Below, piece by piece: positions 38,161-50,456 of a stretch of 64,000 nucleotides of DNA. The position numbers were made by a program, and so were the translations under genes. This stretch comes from Phylloscopus collybita (Eukaryota; Chordata; Aves; Passeriformes; Phylloscopidae). The stretch covers positions 32,642,501-32,706,500 of the forward strand of contig JAJNNQ010000075.1 of assembly GCA_027886175.1 (NCBI GenBank), given 5' to 3'. Positions within the stretch are counted from its first letter, which is position 1. Each line of letters begins with the position of its first letter. The notes beneath the pieces are model-generated. The model was not told the DNA's origin. It ran no database searches and saw only the letters and a list, made by a program, of their open reading frames with translations.

Positions 38161-39956
38161 CAAATTTCAGTAGCCTCATTAAGTGGAAAACTCACTACCA
38201 GTGCTAGAGCTTCACCTCCAGATCCTGTTCCTGCATGCCCAGTACTTGCAACGTACTGGAGGTAAGACTCTTTTAGACTTGTGGTGAAGAATTGGGACAA
38301 ACTTGTGATAAAAATGTGCCTACATTTAATAGCCTCAAATAATTTATACTCTCTCAGGTTTTGTTTGGTTGTTCCCCACCCCTCATCCTGATCCCCACAG
38401 TGGCTGAGCAAACTCACATAATCTCTTAACATCTTCTGTAACTATGGCAAGACCTTTCATAGCATATGTGTGTTTCCTTTTGTTTTAGGAGTAGTGCATC
38501 TCTTTTATTTGATGCTCCCTTCTTATATCACTACAAGCAAGTAAATAGGGAATTATTATTTCCTTTTCTTTTCTAATTTTTTAGACCCGTAATATATCGC
38601 CTTTCAGTTCTCTCTTGCTGGAAGAATTTTGATGTAACTTTTTCTTTTCTGTGAAAGCTGTGAAATAGCTTTGATCATCCTTGTCTGTCTATAGAATCTT
38701 TTGTAATCATTCTTTTTCTGAGATGGGGAAATAAGGACTGCATTCAGTATTTGAGGTCAGCACATTGTGAAATTGTAGAATGGCATGGTACTGCTGCAAA
38801 AACAAGCCCTTCATGAAAGCGTTGAGAAACAAAATTTTATCTTGGTTTGGAGTTCAACTGAAGCTTTTCTAGCTCAAAGAGAGGTCAGGCCTACTTAAAT
38901 TATTATCCCATTCAATCAAACATCTGTTCAACCCTTGATCTGTTAGACGAAGTCTTGGTTAATAGAGGATTGAGAGATTTCTCTAATAATCCAGAGACTG
39001 CTGAATAATCCTAGGATAATTATAATTCTTCAGGTAAATCCAAACCCTCAACCTGTGTTTATGTAGCTAACCTTCACTGCTTAGCTGCAGATGTGCTTAA
39101 GCCCATAAATTAAATACCTCACTACAACTTCTCTGGTAGTTTGCAAGGTCCACTGAAGCTCTTGCCTAGGAGAACTGAAACAATTTAACTACAGAATCAA
39201 AACAAGAAAGCTAATAATTCCTTATCCCACACTCTAACTGGCATAGGTGATACTGATGCCACTTATTCCACGTGGCAACTTTTCTTTCAAAATTTACTGT
39301 TCAAGTTTCTGCTGCCTGGCCTTTTTTGGGCAGACACCACTTAAATGAACAGCCTGACTTCATAGGACAGGGTGGGTTGAAAACATTACCTGTGTTGTAA
39401 ATTTTTGTGGATAAAAAGAGAAACTCTGCTGCTGGCACTGTTAACCTCCCATCCAAGAGAAAGCCAAGAGAAAAAGAAAACCCTGACAGAGAGAATGGAG
39501 TCATACAAAAAGTTGCTAAAAAATTTAGTATCTGAAACTATTTTTGTCCCTCTATTACATTCCTTTCTTTATTAAACACTTAGAGAATTAAATCTCAGAA
39601 ATGGAAAATGCTTTCTTCACAAACTTAACTTCTGACATTATTACCATGCAAGGAAATCACCATACCAATGCCCTGATGCCTATTTGAAAAACTAAGAAAT
39701 CTTTTTTAGCTATTCTGCTAAGAATGTGTTTCTTATGTAAACTATTTTCAGATGAAAATAGTGCCTAGATAAAGACAATCAAGTGCACGATTAATGCCAG
39801 AACTGCTGGTTAATAGTTTATGCATGAGGGAGATTAGTTGGCAGGCAACAGACCAAGGATGTCAAGGAAGGATTAGGAGAATGAAAAGCAGCCCCCACAC
39901 TTACAGTTGCTTATACAATACTGCCCCTCCCAGCTCAGCAACAACCATCTGTTTTC

Positions 39957-39958
<2 letters not shown>

Positions 39959-40011
<53 letters not shown>
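39959..40011. repeat. (TA)26 microsatellite
   Basis: About 53 bp of uninterrupted TA. It creates spurious IYIYIY open frames on both strands. Confidence 0.97.
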
Positions 40012-40014
<3 letters not shown>

Positions 40015-40918
40015 TATTTTGTGTTGCTTTGTGCTATTTTTGTTGGTGTCATATTTGCTCTGTTTGTTACACCAGAAGACATCATTGGCAGAGGTGCTTT
40101 TTTTTTGCAGTCAACTACATTGCCTGAAGTATGAAAGATAAAACTTAGAACAGAACAAATGCAGATTGTACAGACATATATAAACCAGGCTATAGAAACA
40201 CAGAGTTAAGTTAAAAAGAAGAGAGGTCAGTGGCTCTGGAGTCCTTGACTTACTGACCAAAACCAGACCATGCACATGGATCAGTGAAACATTGTGGGAA
40301 TATTTTGGCTGAACCCGAGGCCTTTGTTCACCCTTAGACAGCACCACATCCAAAAACTCTCTGGGTCCAAGGTGCCCACTAAGAAGTTCTCTGGAGTACA
40401 ATAATGCCTCCATTCAGAGGGGTTTAGAGGTGGTCCCCAGGTCCCTGCCCTTGCAGCATGGTCAATCTGCATCTCCTGTGGACACCTGTAAGACATGGAA
40501 GGTCATGGAGGTCATTCAAACTCACTCTGTGGGAAGTTAAGGGAATATCAGTATCAGGAAAGGTTGTGTGATAGAGCAACAGCATGTAGGCTGAGATTTC
40601 TCACAAACCATTTAAATGAGGAGGACTACATCTGGCTTTTCTATTAATACTTAGGTGTTGAAAACCTTGTAAAAGCTACAGCACTTCCTGGCAATTTCCT
40701 TTCATGTTTCCCAATTTTACCTGGAAATGCTAAGTACTGTGGCCAGCTCATGTGTCACAATGCTACTTTGAGATCTGGGAGACTTTCTTGGTGTGTTTGT
40801 TTTTGCAAGTTCTCACAGCCCAAAAATTCCAAGTCAGGAACACTGCTGAATGTTGTAACTGTAACATGACTGCATTTAGGGAATATTCACAACCACCCAG
40901 GTGCCTCCATGTTTCCCT

Positions 40919-40988
40919 GCTTCAGTAGGAGGGTTGGACTATATTATTTTCAGAGGTCCCTTCCAACTTCAGCTGTTCCATAATTGTG
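40919..40988 (+). mobile_element. CR1 LINE fragment, very short 3' end
   Basis: Only the last 70 bp remain: GGAGGGTTGGACTATATTAT, AGAGGTCCCTTCCAACTTCA and TTCCATAATTGTGAT, the usual CR1 tail. It is too short to assign a subfamily. Confidence 0.8.
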
Positions 40989-41479
40989 ATAGAGCTGGAT
41001 AGAAAGAGAAGTAAAAAGTGAGTATGTTGGGGGCAGAAGTAGGCATTGGACAATGGAGAAATCACATAAAAGCATGAAGGGGCAGGAAAAGACCTGGGAA
41101 AAGGAAGATGAATGCACAGAAGCAGTAAAGTGAATGAAAAGGGAGATCAACAGACTGACATAGTTAAGAAGGATGAGTGGAAAAGACATTGGAAAAAGGT
41201 TCATGAAGGTATTATAGAACCTCTGGTGTAGAGAGAGGTGAGCTATTCAGCATTTCTCAAAGAATGCACGGCATCATAACAACTGGATGGGACACTGACA
41301 TAGAAACAAAAAAGATGGGAAAAGTAGGCCATGTATGTGCAATAATCAGGCCTGCAGAAGCAAGGGAACAATGCAACACTCAAATTATCTTTAGATAAAC
41401 AGCAGGGGTGAGGTGCAGTAGAAGAGCTGCACTTCAGGGCATTTCTCTGGTTGCACAGCCAGGTTGTGCCCTTCTCCTC

Positions 41480-42211
41480 TGAAAGAAATCGATAGCCCCA
41501 GGTTATGCACTCCTAAGTTGTACTGTTACACTGTTTTGCTGTAAAATTAAAGTTGCACTGTTACTTGCCTGTTTTAAACTGTTCATGTTGAATCTGTACC
41601 CTGAGTTTCTGCTTGTTATGTCCAAGTTCTGTACCCTTTCTCCCTAAATTCTGGGTTTTCCCGTCTCCACCGGGTAAAAGCCCGCTGCCGCCGCCTTGTC
41701 GCTCCCCCCCTGCCACTTCCTGCTGCCCCCTGCTGCTTCCTGCTGCTCCCTGCCGCCTGCCATCGAGCTGTGGGCCCCGCCCAGTGTGGAGATGAGGAAG
41801 CTCCCATGGTGCCTGGCTGTGGCCAGGGGTCCAGTTGGAGCTAGAAAAGCCCCTGGGACAGCGAGCCAACACAGAAACTGGACCTAAGAAGGACAATGCT
41901 GTGCGAGGCACACGTCTAGCTACCTGCAGGTAGCAGGTATTTTTTTGTTACTTTCTCGCCATGACCTAAGGAACTGGAGAGAGGTGATCCCCCTGGACCA
42001 CACGAGCCAAAGCGATTCTATGGGAACCCCCGTGAGGAGAGAATCCCGACTCTGCAGCAGCACCAGCAGCAGCAGATTCGACTGCACCTCCTCCTCCGTG
42101 GTGTCCACTGGGAGCAGCGGCGGCGTGCGCAGCCCCTCGGGCCCCCTACCCAGAGCTGATTTCTAATAAAGGCTTTTTCAAAGGAGCTGGTCTCCTGGCC
42201 CATTTATAACA
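41480..42211 (+). mobile_element. LTR-like element with AATAAA, about 730 bp
   Basis: A GC-rich block with many CpGs sits in AT-rich DNA. It has an AATAAA signal near 42163 and ends ...TTATAACA, like a retroviral R-U5 end. A possible 5-bp duplication, TCCTC, flanks 41480 and 42211, but this sequence is low in complexity and the 5' limit could instead be near 41519-41559, where TGTAC and TGTTAC starts occur. No primer-binding site or coding remnant follows, so it is probably a solo LTR. The family is not identified. Confidence 0.55.
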
Positions 42212-43081
42212 TCCTCCTGTGCAGGAGATGGGTTCCTCCCCTCTCCACAGCACAAGTAGGAATCTAGTGGAGAGCAGAAACAGGGACTTTATGCTGGAAG
42301 AGAGCAGGGGCTAACCTGACTTGTCTTCCTCTCTCTCTCCTACACCTCAGTTCCATTCAGGTGGTACACAAAATCCTGTTGCCATACTGTCCTACCTATG
42401 CATAGACTGCCTGTTTCTCAGTGAACAGCAGCAGGAGAGCTAACTCCTGAAAAGGCACCAGGTGAGCCTTCACAGATAATGAAGGAGTGAGAGAGACAAG
42501 GTACAGGCAAGTCTTCTCTGAAATTATTTCTTAATGGCTTGAAATACTATATGTCTTCTCAGACTGTGCTCTGACTGCCAGAGGATTAAGTGATGGTGAA
42601 TTGCACTTGCTGAAAACTTGTTTCTGGACTCAGTAGGCAGTAGGAGAATTCAGTCTTCTAAAATTTATGAAACAGGCCTTTTTTTTACATAGAATTCTTG
42701 CCTTGGTGTATGGCTGTCTGACACGTGTAAGATACCACCAACACAATATTGTTGCGACTTTTCAAAGCAGTAGTTTTATCATTGCTTTGACAGTCACACA
42801 TTTGAGGTTTTTTTTTTGACAAACAGAAGCTGGAAGACTGAGTATTTTAGCAGGATTCCATTGCTTTCTTCCCAAAGCTGAGTATCTTTCTGGAAGCACA
42901 CAAGGGTAAGTAGCCATTAACCAGCAAACAATGGGCCACCCACCTCACATGTGTAATTTGGTGACTGCTGGGCCTCAGAGGTCCAGCCCACTTTGGTGGG
43001 GGAAAAACAATTATTGCCCATGACAAAGCCTGCAAGTTATTAGCTTCTATTCTCCCATGAACAATCCCTCATTATCAAGAA

Positions 43082-43121
43082 AAACCCAAAAAAAAAAAAA
43101 CAACAAAAAAAAAAAAAACAA
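43082..43121. repeat. Poly(A)-rich run
   Basis: Two runs of 12-14 A separated by CAACA. No SINE or LINE body is recognised next to it. Confidence 0.85.
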
Positions 43122-44870
43122 CCTTGTGGGTTTGTGTTTTGTTTTTCCTTCTGATTGAGGAAGGCCACACCCAGCTGCTTTAATTACACTTCTAAATACT
43201 TACATGTAAACTTTTTTTTTTTTTTTGGCTAGGAGAACATAAGTGAGAAAAAGCTTTTTAGGGTTTCATTTGTCTCTTCTAAGAAAGGAATAAATTACTT
43301 ACTGATAGCTACAATTGTTGTCCACTTCTGATTATAGATGTCAAATCACTATACATAATTTTTTATTCATTTTTTCTACACAATATTCATTCTTGTTTGA
43401 AACCACCATGCTTATCTCTTTTATAGAAATCCTCTGTTTAACACATCACAGTAGAAATGGACATTCAACTTGAAATACAACTTTGCTTATATTATGCTTT
43501 TTTAAAATGCTGTTGATTACGATAACTGATTGCCAAAGCACACACTCATTAGCAAGTTCAGAACACATGCAAGTTCTGGTAGTGTCATTTAAGAAGTTGT
43601 TTGTAAGGAGTTAGATCATATTGTGTGTCCTAGCCTGTTTTCCTTGTGTAACTGTGATGTTCAGCTCTGCAGACTATGAGTTAAGACCATGTAGTCAAAG
43701 ATGTGGTAGAGAACCCAGGGAGAACTCACCAGGAGTAAATTGCTTCCGCTTTTCTTCTCAAGCGAGAAAATAGGGTCATATCAGCAATCTGCAGCAGAGC
43801 AACATAAGACTGTGCAATAGGTCATAACTTAGGAACCAGGTGAACAAAGTTTTACCTAACTAAACCTCATCCTGTCGACGTTCTGGCTATAGTCAATGGG
43901 AAAGGGCACCTGTAAAGGAACATTTACCACATCCTAAAGAGGTGGCAGGGCAGACAGGATGGCAGTACCTTGGGTGTGACTTTTTTCTCCATTGACTGTA
44001 GAGAACCCTATAAACCAAACATACAATTTGAATTGTCAGAAGTTTGAGGCAAATACCAGCTTACAAGTAAGAGTATCAGTACCACTCAGGCAACACTGCC
44101 CCACACTAGTGAATGTGGCAAAGCAGCACAGAACTACATGAGGTAGTTTTCTGCTTTGGAGTGGTCACAAAAGCAACTGTCAGGGGACTAAGATTTATTC
44201 TTTAAAATCTAAGTTTAGGAATATCTACAGCCCAGCAAAATACAGCCCAAAACAGATGGAAGAGACCTGTAGTATGTAATCTTTCTGTCTCATTGTACAT
44301 TTTCCATTTTTCAGAGTCCAAATTACAAAAATACTCTCGTCTCAGTCTGCTTTTTCATCTGATTAAAACAGTATGACAATGACCTGGTGACTTGCAAAAC
44401 TGTCAACGGCACGCAGTCTCCATCATGGCAGTGCTGTGCATCTCCACACAGCATAGCTTCAACCAGACAAATGCATTTCTTCCCTCAGTTAAGTAATTCA
44501 ATGTTCACTAATGATGCACATCTTCATGTAAGATGTAGTTTTTGGAAAATTCCAAATATAAGCACAGAAGAATTATAAAAACCTAATGTTTTTCTTCTGA
44601 AGTGCCTCAAACTTTTATGTGAACACCCAGACAAATTTGGTTGAATAAATACTTGCCATTGAAGAGGAGAAGTTATTTTTTTATTCCTGAAGACAAATCT
44701 CTGAAGGAAGCCAGGCCTTAAAGAAGGCAGGAGCTGAACTTAGATCTTACAGTGGAAACCAAACAATCAAAGAGTGAAGAACTGATAAGAAGATGCTTCT
44801 GCACAGAAATATTTGTACTACAGTGCACTGAACATGAGTCATTAAAAGTCATGACATCATAAAAAAGCGA

Positions 44871-44922
44871 AAACTTTATTTATGATACAAAAATACAAAC
44901 TTTGTTTATGATACAAAAACAG
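44871..44922 (+). repeat. 26-bp tandem duplication
   Basis: Two adjacent copies of AAACTTTATTTATGATACAA plus six bases (44871-44896 and 44897-44922) differ by A/G at one site and at the last bases. It is a small local duplication in AT-rich DNA. Confidence 0.8.
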
Positions 44923-46184
44923 AATTATAGCTTGTGGACACAAGAAATAATCCATTGGATACACTCAGCAGTAGGTAGAGTACTGCATAACAATTTTGAA
45001 CCTGAACTTCAAGGAGGACATGTTGAAAGGGAAGAGAAAGCAGCAGGAAGGACTGACAGAAGAAAAGGCAAACAAGATTAAGTGGTTTCCTGTGTTTGGC
45101 ATTTACAGAAGTCTGAGAACATGATCATGGTCTTCAAATATGTAAAATTCTTCTTCACAGAAGAGGGAACCAGCCTGCTCTGCAAGGGGCTGAGACTGCA
45201 GGAGAGGGTCTGGAAGTTTCTGACTGACAAGACAGTGTTAGAAAATTTCTGCCAGGAATGACACAAGCACAGTGATCCAGCTGTAGGACAAAATATAAAA
45301 TTATGTTTGAAGATTCTTTCTGCTCTAGTACAGCATAACACACTTCAAGTTAGATCAAATATGTGGAGTACGTTATGTGGAAAAAATACCAGCTCCCTCT
45401 TTCTCTATCCATTCTGTCTTCCTCTCTACCTTTTTGCAAGTGACCTGCAAACGTGTAGCTTTGTCATTTACTTTCTCATAGCAGCCAGGAAGTATTCAGT
45501 AACATTTAGCCCTTTATTTTCAGCAGTTTACCTACTACCCACAGATCAGAATAGTAAACCGTGTCTTTTCTAGGCTCCCATTAAAAAATACCTGTGCTAA
45601 ATCAGGGAGACTTAAGATCACTTGTCAGTGCTGAGCAGACAAAGCATTACAGAACACTACCACCAACATTTGTTGCATTTCAGTTGCAACAGAGATATTC
45701 CTCTAAGCATTGTCATCCTCTTCACCTTGACAAAGTGCCACAAGTAGTAATGATAATGGTAATGATGTTGACGTATTTGTATTGAGATTAGCAAAATCAC
45801 ACCAGCATTTCTGAGGCATGAACATGCACTTGGAAATCTCCCTATTCTTTCTCATTCTGCTCTGTTATTTACATCTGTGCTCACTGTCAGAAATAAAAAG
45901 TATGCTAAAATATGGAAACCAGAATATAGTCATAGTGACGTTTGTACTTTCAACAGGTGCTAGCAAGCTACATTAATTTTGAAGCAACACTCCCTATTAC
46001 ACTAAGGTCTAAATTTTACTAAGGTAATAAACATAAGACTTGAATAATGGGAACCTTCAGTGACTTGTATTTGTTATGTATTAGCCAACTGAGGTAAAAT
46101 AAGAACTTGTTTTGTTGAAGGTGGACTCCAAGGGGTTAGCTGCACTCCAATCAACATCAATTGTACAACTCTTCTATTTTGCTA

Positions 46185-46244
46185 TTCTTCTACTAAAATT
46201 CTGTAAAATTTTACAGACTTCTTCTACTAAAACTCTGTAAAATT
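46185..46244. repeat. 26-bp direct repeat enclosing an 18-bp palindrome
   Basis: The copies at 46185-46210 and 46219-46244 differ by one base. The end of copy 1 and the spacer form the perfect palindrome TCTGTAAAATTTTACAGA (46200-46217). Confidence 0.8.
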
Positions 46245-49200
46245 AAACTAAAATTCTCAGGAAATAGAGAGGAGTGCAAAGAGGTAGAAAAGGAAAATTC
46301 TTCAGTTGGAATGAATGACAAGTACATGTATTACCTTAGGTTTAGACAAGATGCATTGTTTAACCTCTCAAAGCTTGCCATTTTTTTGGAAGAATGTACA
46401 CATGGTGAAACCCATGGGCAGAATGTAGATAAGCCTAAAGAACTCTGAGCTGTGTGCATGCCTCTAGACTGTATAATAAAAATAAGAGATGCTAGTTTTG
46501 AAACAGTCTTTGAGGTATAAGATTCAATGGTAGAAAAAAAGAAATGGTACTTTCATGTGCAAATATACAAAGCTTAATGCTTGGGCTTGAGGCTGTTAGT
46601 AAGAAATATGCACAAGCAAGAGGTGGAACTCAGCTCTTTGAAGGGTTAAAGTGAACTTTAGTCTTCCACCCATCACCCTCTGGTACTGTACCTTCATAAA
46701 TTTCCCCCGTTTATGGAGTGTCTTTGATGGCAGGCAATTCTTTGTTGAAAGTTAAGTGCTCTTTTATATGAATAAATAAAGGCAGCTTTGGTTTGAATGA
46801 ATACATTATTTTGACAAATGTTTATTGGAAACCCAATTATGGCTTCATAAATCAGTGCTATCTGTGGTACATCAGGTGAGCTCACCCATGCCATCAAATG
46901 GCACGTTGAATATTACTGGGATAATTAAAACAATTCTGTTGGATGTTGTTCTTCTTACCCAGGTCTGACAGTAGTCAAAACAGGAAGAAATTGTTTATTA
47001 ATTTTATTTAACTTATTAAAATACTTTTTGTAGGATGTAATGGGCATACTTAACACAAAAAAATAAAAAGAAAAAAACCCATTTGTTTTCAATTTGCTGT
47101 TAGATTAAAATGACAAGGTCAAGCACAATGCATGAACTGAGTGACGGCTGAATTTTAAGGGTAGTTGGGAAGCAGAAAGGATATATATGAAGTCTATTGT
47201 TTGAACTTTACACCCAGGTGAAGTGGGGCTTTGTTTTGTCTGAAGTGGTCACTGGTGATATGAAATATGTCTGGAGTCAAATCATGTGCTTCCTTATCCT
47301 TGCTCCTACAGTGATTCTGAGTTAGAATGAGAAGCCATTTCCATAACTGTGAAAATGAAGGGAAACAAGTGAAAATCTTGAATTCAAGGTCAAGAAAAAG
47401 GGAAGAGTTTAAAGTTTGGGGGTTTTTTTATTCTCATAATACTCCACTGTATATAAAAATTTACTGGGAGCAAGCCACAAGGAATTCCCATCTCTTGAGA
47501 CCTCCTGACTCATGACAGCAAAATGGAAATGTATTGGTGGAAGGACACTGAAGATCTTTAAGATTTATGAAAATAATCTAAATTCCCCAAAAGACCATTT
47601 CTAGGTCTAGGATATGGCTAAATTTATATCCACTATGACTTACAAGCATAAAATGAGGATCAAAACTGAAGTAATTGGGTTTGGTGTACATTTGAATTAG
47701 AGTGACATAAATAGCCACCTAGATGTCTTTCTTACCAACTCAACTTCAATGTAATATGCTTCTTAGGGGCACAGAAGAGGGAGTGAGGAGACATAAGGTG
47801 AACAACAGAAGGCAGCACAATGTTCAGCGTTTCTCCCCAGGGAGAAAATGAGTGTTAGGAGTTGGCCAGAGCGATGGCAATGAAAGACTTCTCTTTGGAA
47901 TTTGTCAGTTCATTGAAAGGAGAAAAAAAAAATCACCAAGACAAATTATTTTGTTACAGCAGAAACTAATTTTCCTCAGGAGCAACTCAGGCTCCAGATT
48001 TCTGGCAATAGGCAGAGAATTTGGAGGCCCCAGGGCTGGACTGCCCACACTAGGACTTCTTAGGATCTCATATTTCCCCGGAGATCTGCTTCTTAGATCA
48101 TGTATAAAGTTTGAGGTCATGTTCTAAAAAATAGCTACACAACATTTTGTCATTTTTTGCAAAATAGAGATAATATCCTCCATTTTCCACCATCCCTTAC
48201 CATAGTCCCTTTTCAGGATTTTAGATTGACAAACAGTAAAAGTGTGAGAAGCCATATAGGGATTGTCTTCACTATACAGGATTAAATTTTTTCCATACCA
48301 AAATAAGAGTACATTCAGCCTAAAAGAAAGCATGCACTTTGCTGCCAAGGACACCATCACCAGTAATACATATTCTGCAATAAAGAAGTTAGGACAATCA
48401 TGGTACATGAAAGCCTTGGGCTTTTTCTTCTTACCTAAGAAGATGTTCCAGGGCTAACAAATCCGGGTATCTCTCTTCCAGAGTAAAAGAAGTGAAAGTA
48501 CTGGGTTTTTGTACCAGTTTTAATAAAACTGTTGCTTTGTCTCATGGATGTGGTTTCTCTTTAATTTCTGGACCACATTTTGTTACCCCTAAGCAGTAAT
48601 GAGGGATTTTAGAAGTAAACTCTCCCTCCCTATACCAATTTCTCACGTGTAGCCTCAGGCAGACGGTTCAGCCCAAGCTATGCACATAGAAATTAGTTTC
48701 CTTGAATAGGATCAAGGAGATGCACATGGTTGGCCTGGTAAAGTGTGGACATGGAACAAGAAAGAAACACGTTTAGAAACTTCTTAGCCCCTGTGAGTGC
48801 AAGTTACCAGAACAATTGCTCCTCTTTTCTCCAGTGATAAAGACAGAAGACACTGCACCACTGCCTGCCCAACATAGCCTCATATTTCAGAAATCAGCAT
48901 TTGAAGTGTTACATCTTAGAGCCCAAGGGAGAAGAAAGCTTCATGGAAGATAGTTCTTAATTTGTACGCAAGACTCCGATTGCTATGTCTAAATCATTCA
49001 CGCTGCTATTATAACTGAGTACAAGCTGGCATCACCCCTAAATACAGAAGACTGCGTGAAAGATTAACAGAACAAAAACAAGAAAGTCATTAAAACACCT
49101 AGATGATAAAATGCTTAAAAATATCTCCCTAAATTTCCTTGTGGCAAGACAGTGACTGAGCCATAAATCAAAGCTATTCTTTTTCAGGGGATGCTCAGTG

Positions 49201-49374
49201 AGAAGGCAGTGCAGTGTGCTAACATAAAGGACTGCAGCTCTTACAGTAATGGGGAGAAGCAGAAAACTGATCGCTGCCCTCAGTTATTTTAAATGCACTC
49301 TTCTTTCCTTCCAGCAAGGAAAAAAAAAAGTGCCTTGTTTTTAACAGAATCAACAGAAGTTAATAGAATGTGGG

Positions 49375-49397
49375 TTTAATGCTAGGTTTCATTTAAT
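49375..49397 (-). promoter_or_regulatory. Candidate XKR9 poly(A) signals (two ATTAAA)
   Basis: Two ATTAAA hexamers on the minus strand (49397-49392 and 49380-49375) lie about 415-435 nt beyond the XKR9 stop codon. I see no AATAAA on that strand until about 47432-47427. Either could end the transcript; the choice is a guess from hexamers alone. Confidence 0.25.
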
Positions 49398-49675
49398 TAA
49401 CTCTTAGCTTTTCCTATGTTACATTTGTGCTGCTAAAAACTAAAACTGTGGATTGTGTTGGATGAATAGATTAAATCGGGTTTTTGTCAACAGTAATTTT
49501 CACCAGCACATAAATGTTCATGTTACAGAGTCTTTGTATCATGGAAAACAAGTAGTTAGTTATTCAAAGCAAACAACTCTGTCCACTATGTACTCCTCAG
49601 TGATGATACACAAGTACCAATGACAGAGAAACACACTGTCCAGCAAGAATTTGCTTTTAAGGTCACAAAAATAAC

Positions 49676-49800
49676 CAAAACAACAACCACCAAAAACAAA
49701 AACAAAAACAAAAAAAAACACAAAAAACAAAAACAAAAACAAACAAAAACCACACCAAACCAAAAAACAAACAAACAAAAAACCACCAAAAAAACCAACC
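49676..49800. repeat. A/C-rich simple repeat, (AAAAAC)n-like, in XKR9 3' UTR
   Basis: About 125 bp is made of degenerate AAAAAC, AAAC and ACC units on the plus strand. It begins only 10 bp beyond the XKR9 stop codon, so the mRNA (minus strand) would carry a long U/G-rich tract at the start of its 3' UTR. Confidence 0.85.
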
Positions 49801-49809
49801 CTGTAATGT

Positions 49810-50456
49810 TCATTGCATTAAGAAATTCTGAAATCTACCAGTTTTCACTCTCTCTTTTTGCCCTGCCACTCCGTCAACTTCATCTGAACACACCTGAGGT
49901 CTGCAATAAGTAGCAGGATGAAGATGGCTGTAATAAATAACAAGAAAAATAATACCTAATACCAGACTCGAAATAGTTACGATGCTTACAATATTTACAA
50001 AACATATTTCTTTGATAATGGAAGGTTTCCAGAACATATATACAAACAAAATACCTAGAGTCACTACAGTGTGAGTAGCATAATAAATAGAAATGCAGAC
50101 TTTTGTTCTTCTCCCCTTTATGTTAAAAAATGAAAAAATTAGAATGATTCCAACTACAGTTCTGTACAGATATTCCATCTTCTTAGACTTGCAAAATGTT
50201 GTATGCTGTTTCAAAGTCCAAGTGAAGCCACAGATCCAAAGAAATATCAGCAGAATTACAGAAATTCTGACACTTAGTAGAGTGATCAGTGAAATACTGA
50301 GTATCCAAGAAGTGATGGTTAGCAATTTATAGAAGAGATACATGAACTTGGAAAGCACACGAAATTCATCTTTGTCAGGCAGAGATTTTCGTAGTGATAT
50401 CTGATAATCAACCATTGATAAGGAGATACCACAAAAAGACATAACAATGGCAGCAT
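49810..50456 (-). CDS. XKR9: XKR9 coding exon 3 of 3, with stop and caspase site
   Basis: The acceptor TTTTCTTTAG ends at 50457. The exon encodes residues 166-380 and ends in TGA at 49812-49810. It starts AAIVMSFCGIS (human AAIMVSCCAIS) and carries most of the membrane segments. The cytoplasmic tail has the DEVD|G cleavage motif at 49873-49884, then a basic, aromatic end (RFQNFLMQ; human RYFLME). Confidence 0.95.

Larger units (their letters stand above)
38161..41479. other. Intergenic, no gene seen
   Basis: It contains the (TA)26 run and a 70-bp CR1 tail; otherwise nothing is recognised. Confidence 0.6.
42212..49374. other. Intergenic DNA downstream of XKR9
   Basis: No gene is recognised. 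Small tandem duplications occur at 44.9 and 46.2 kb and A-rich runs near 43.1 kb. Its upper end may include an extended XKR9 3' UTR if the AATAAA at 47432-47427 (minus strand) is used. Confidence 0.55.

Noticed and set aside
38055..38432. 125-codon open frame on the minus strand
   Set aside because: It overlaps the antisense of a CR1 3' end and continues into unique DNA without a domain.
39794..40141. Open frames with long IYIYIY stretches
   Set aside because: They are translations of the (TA)26 microsatellite.
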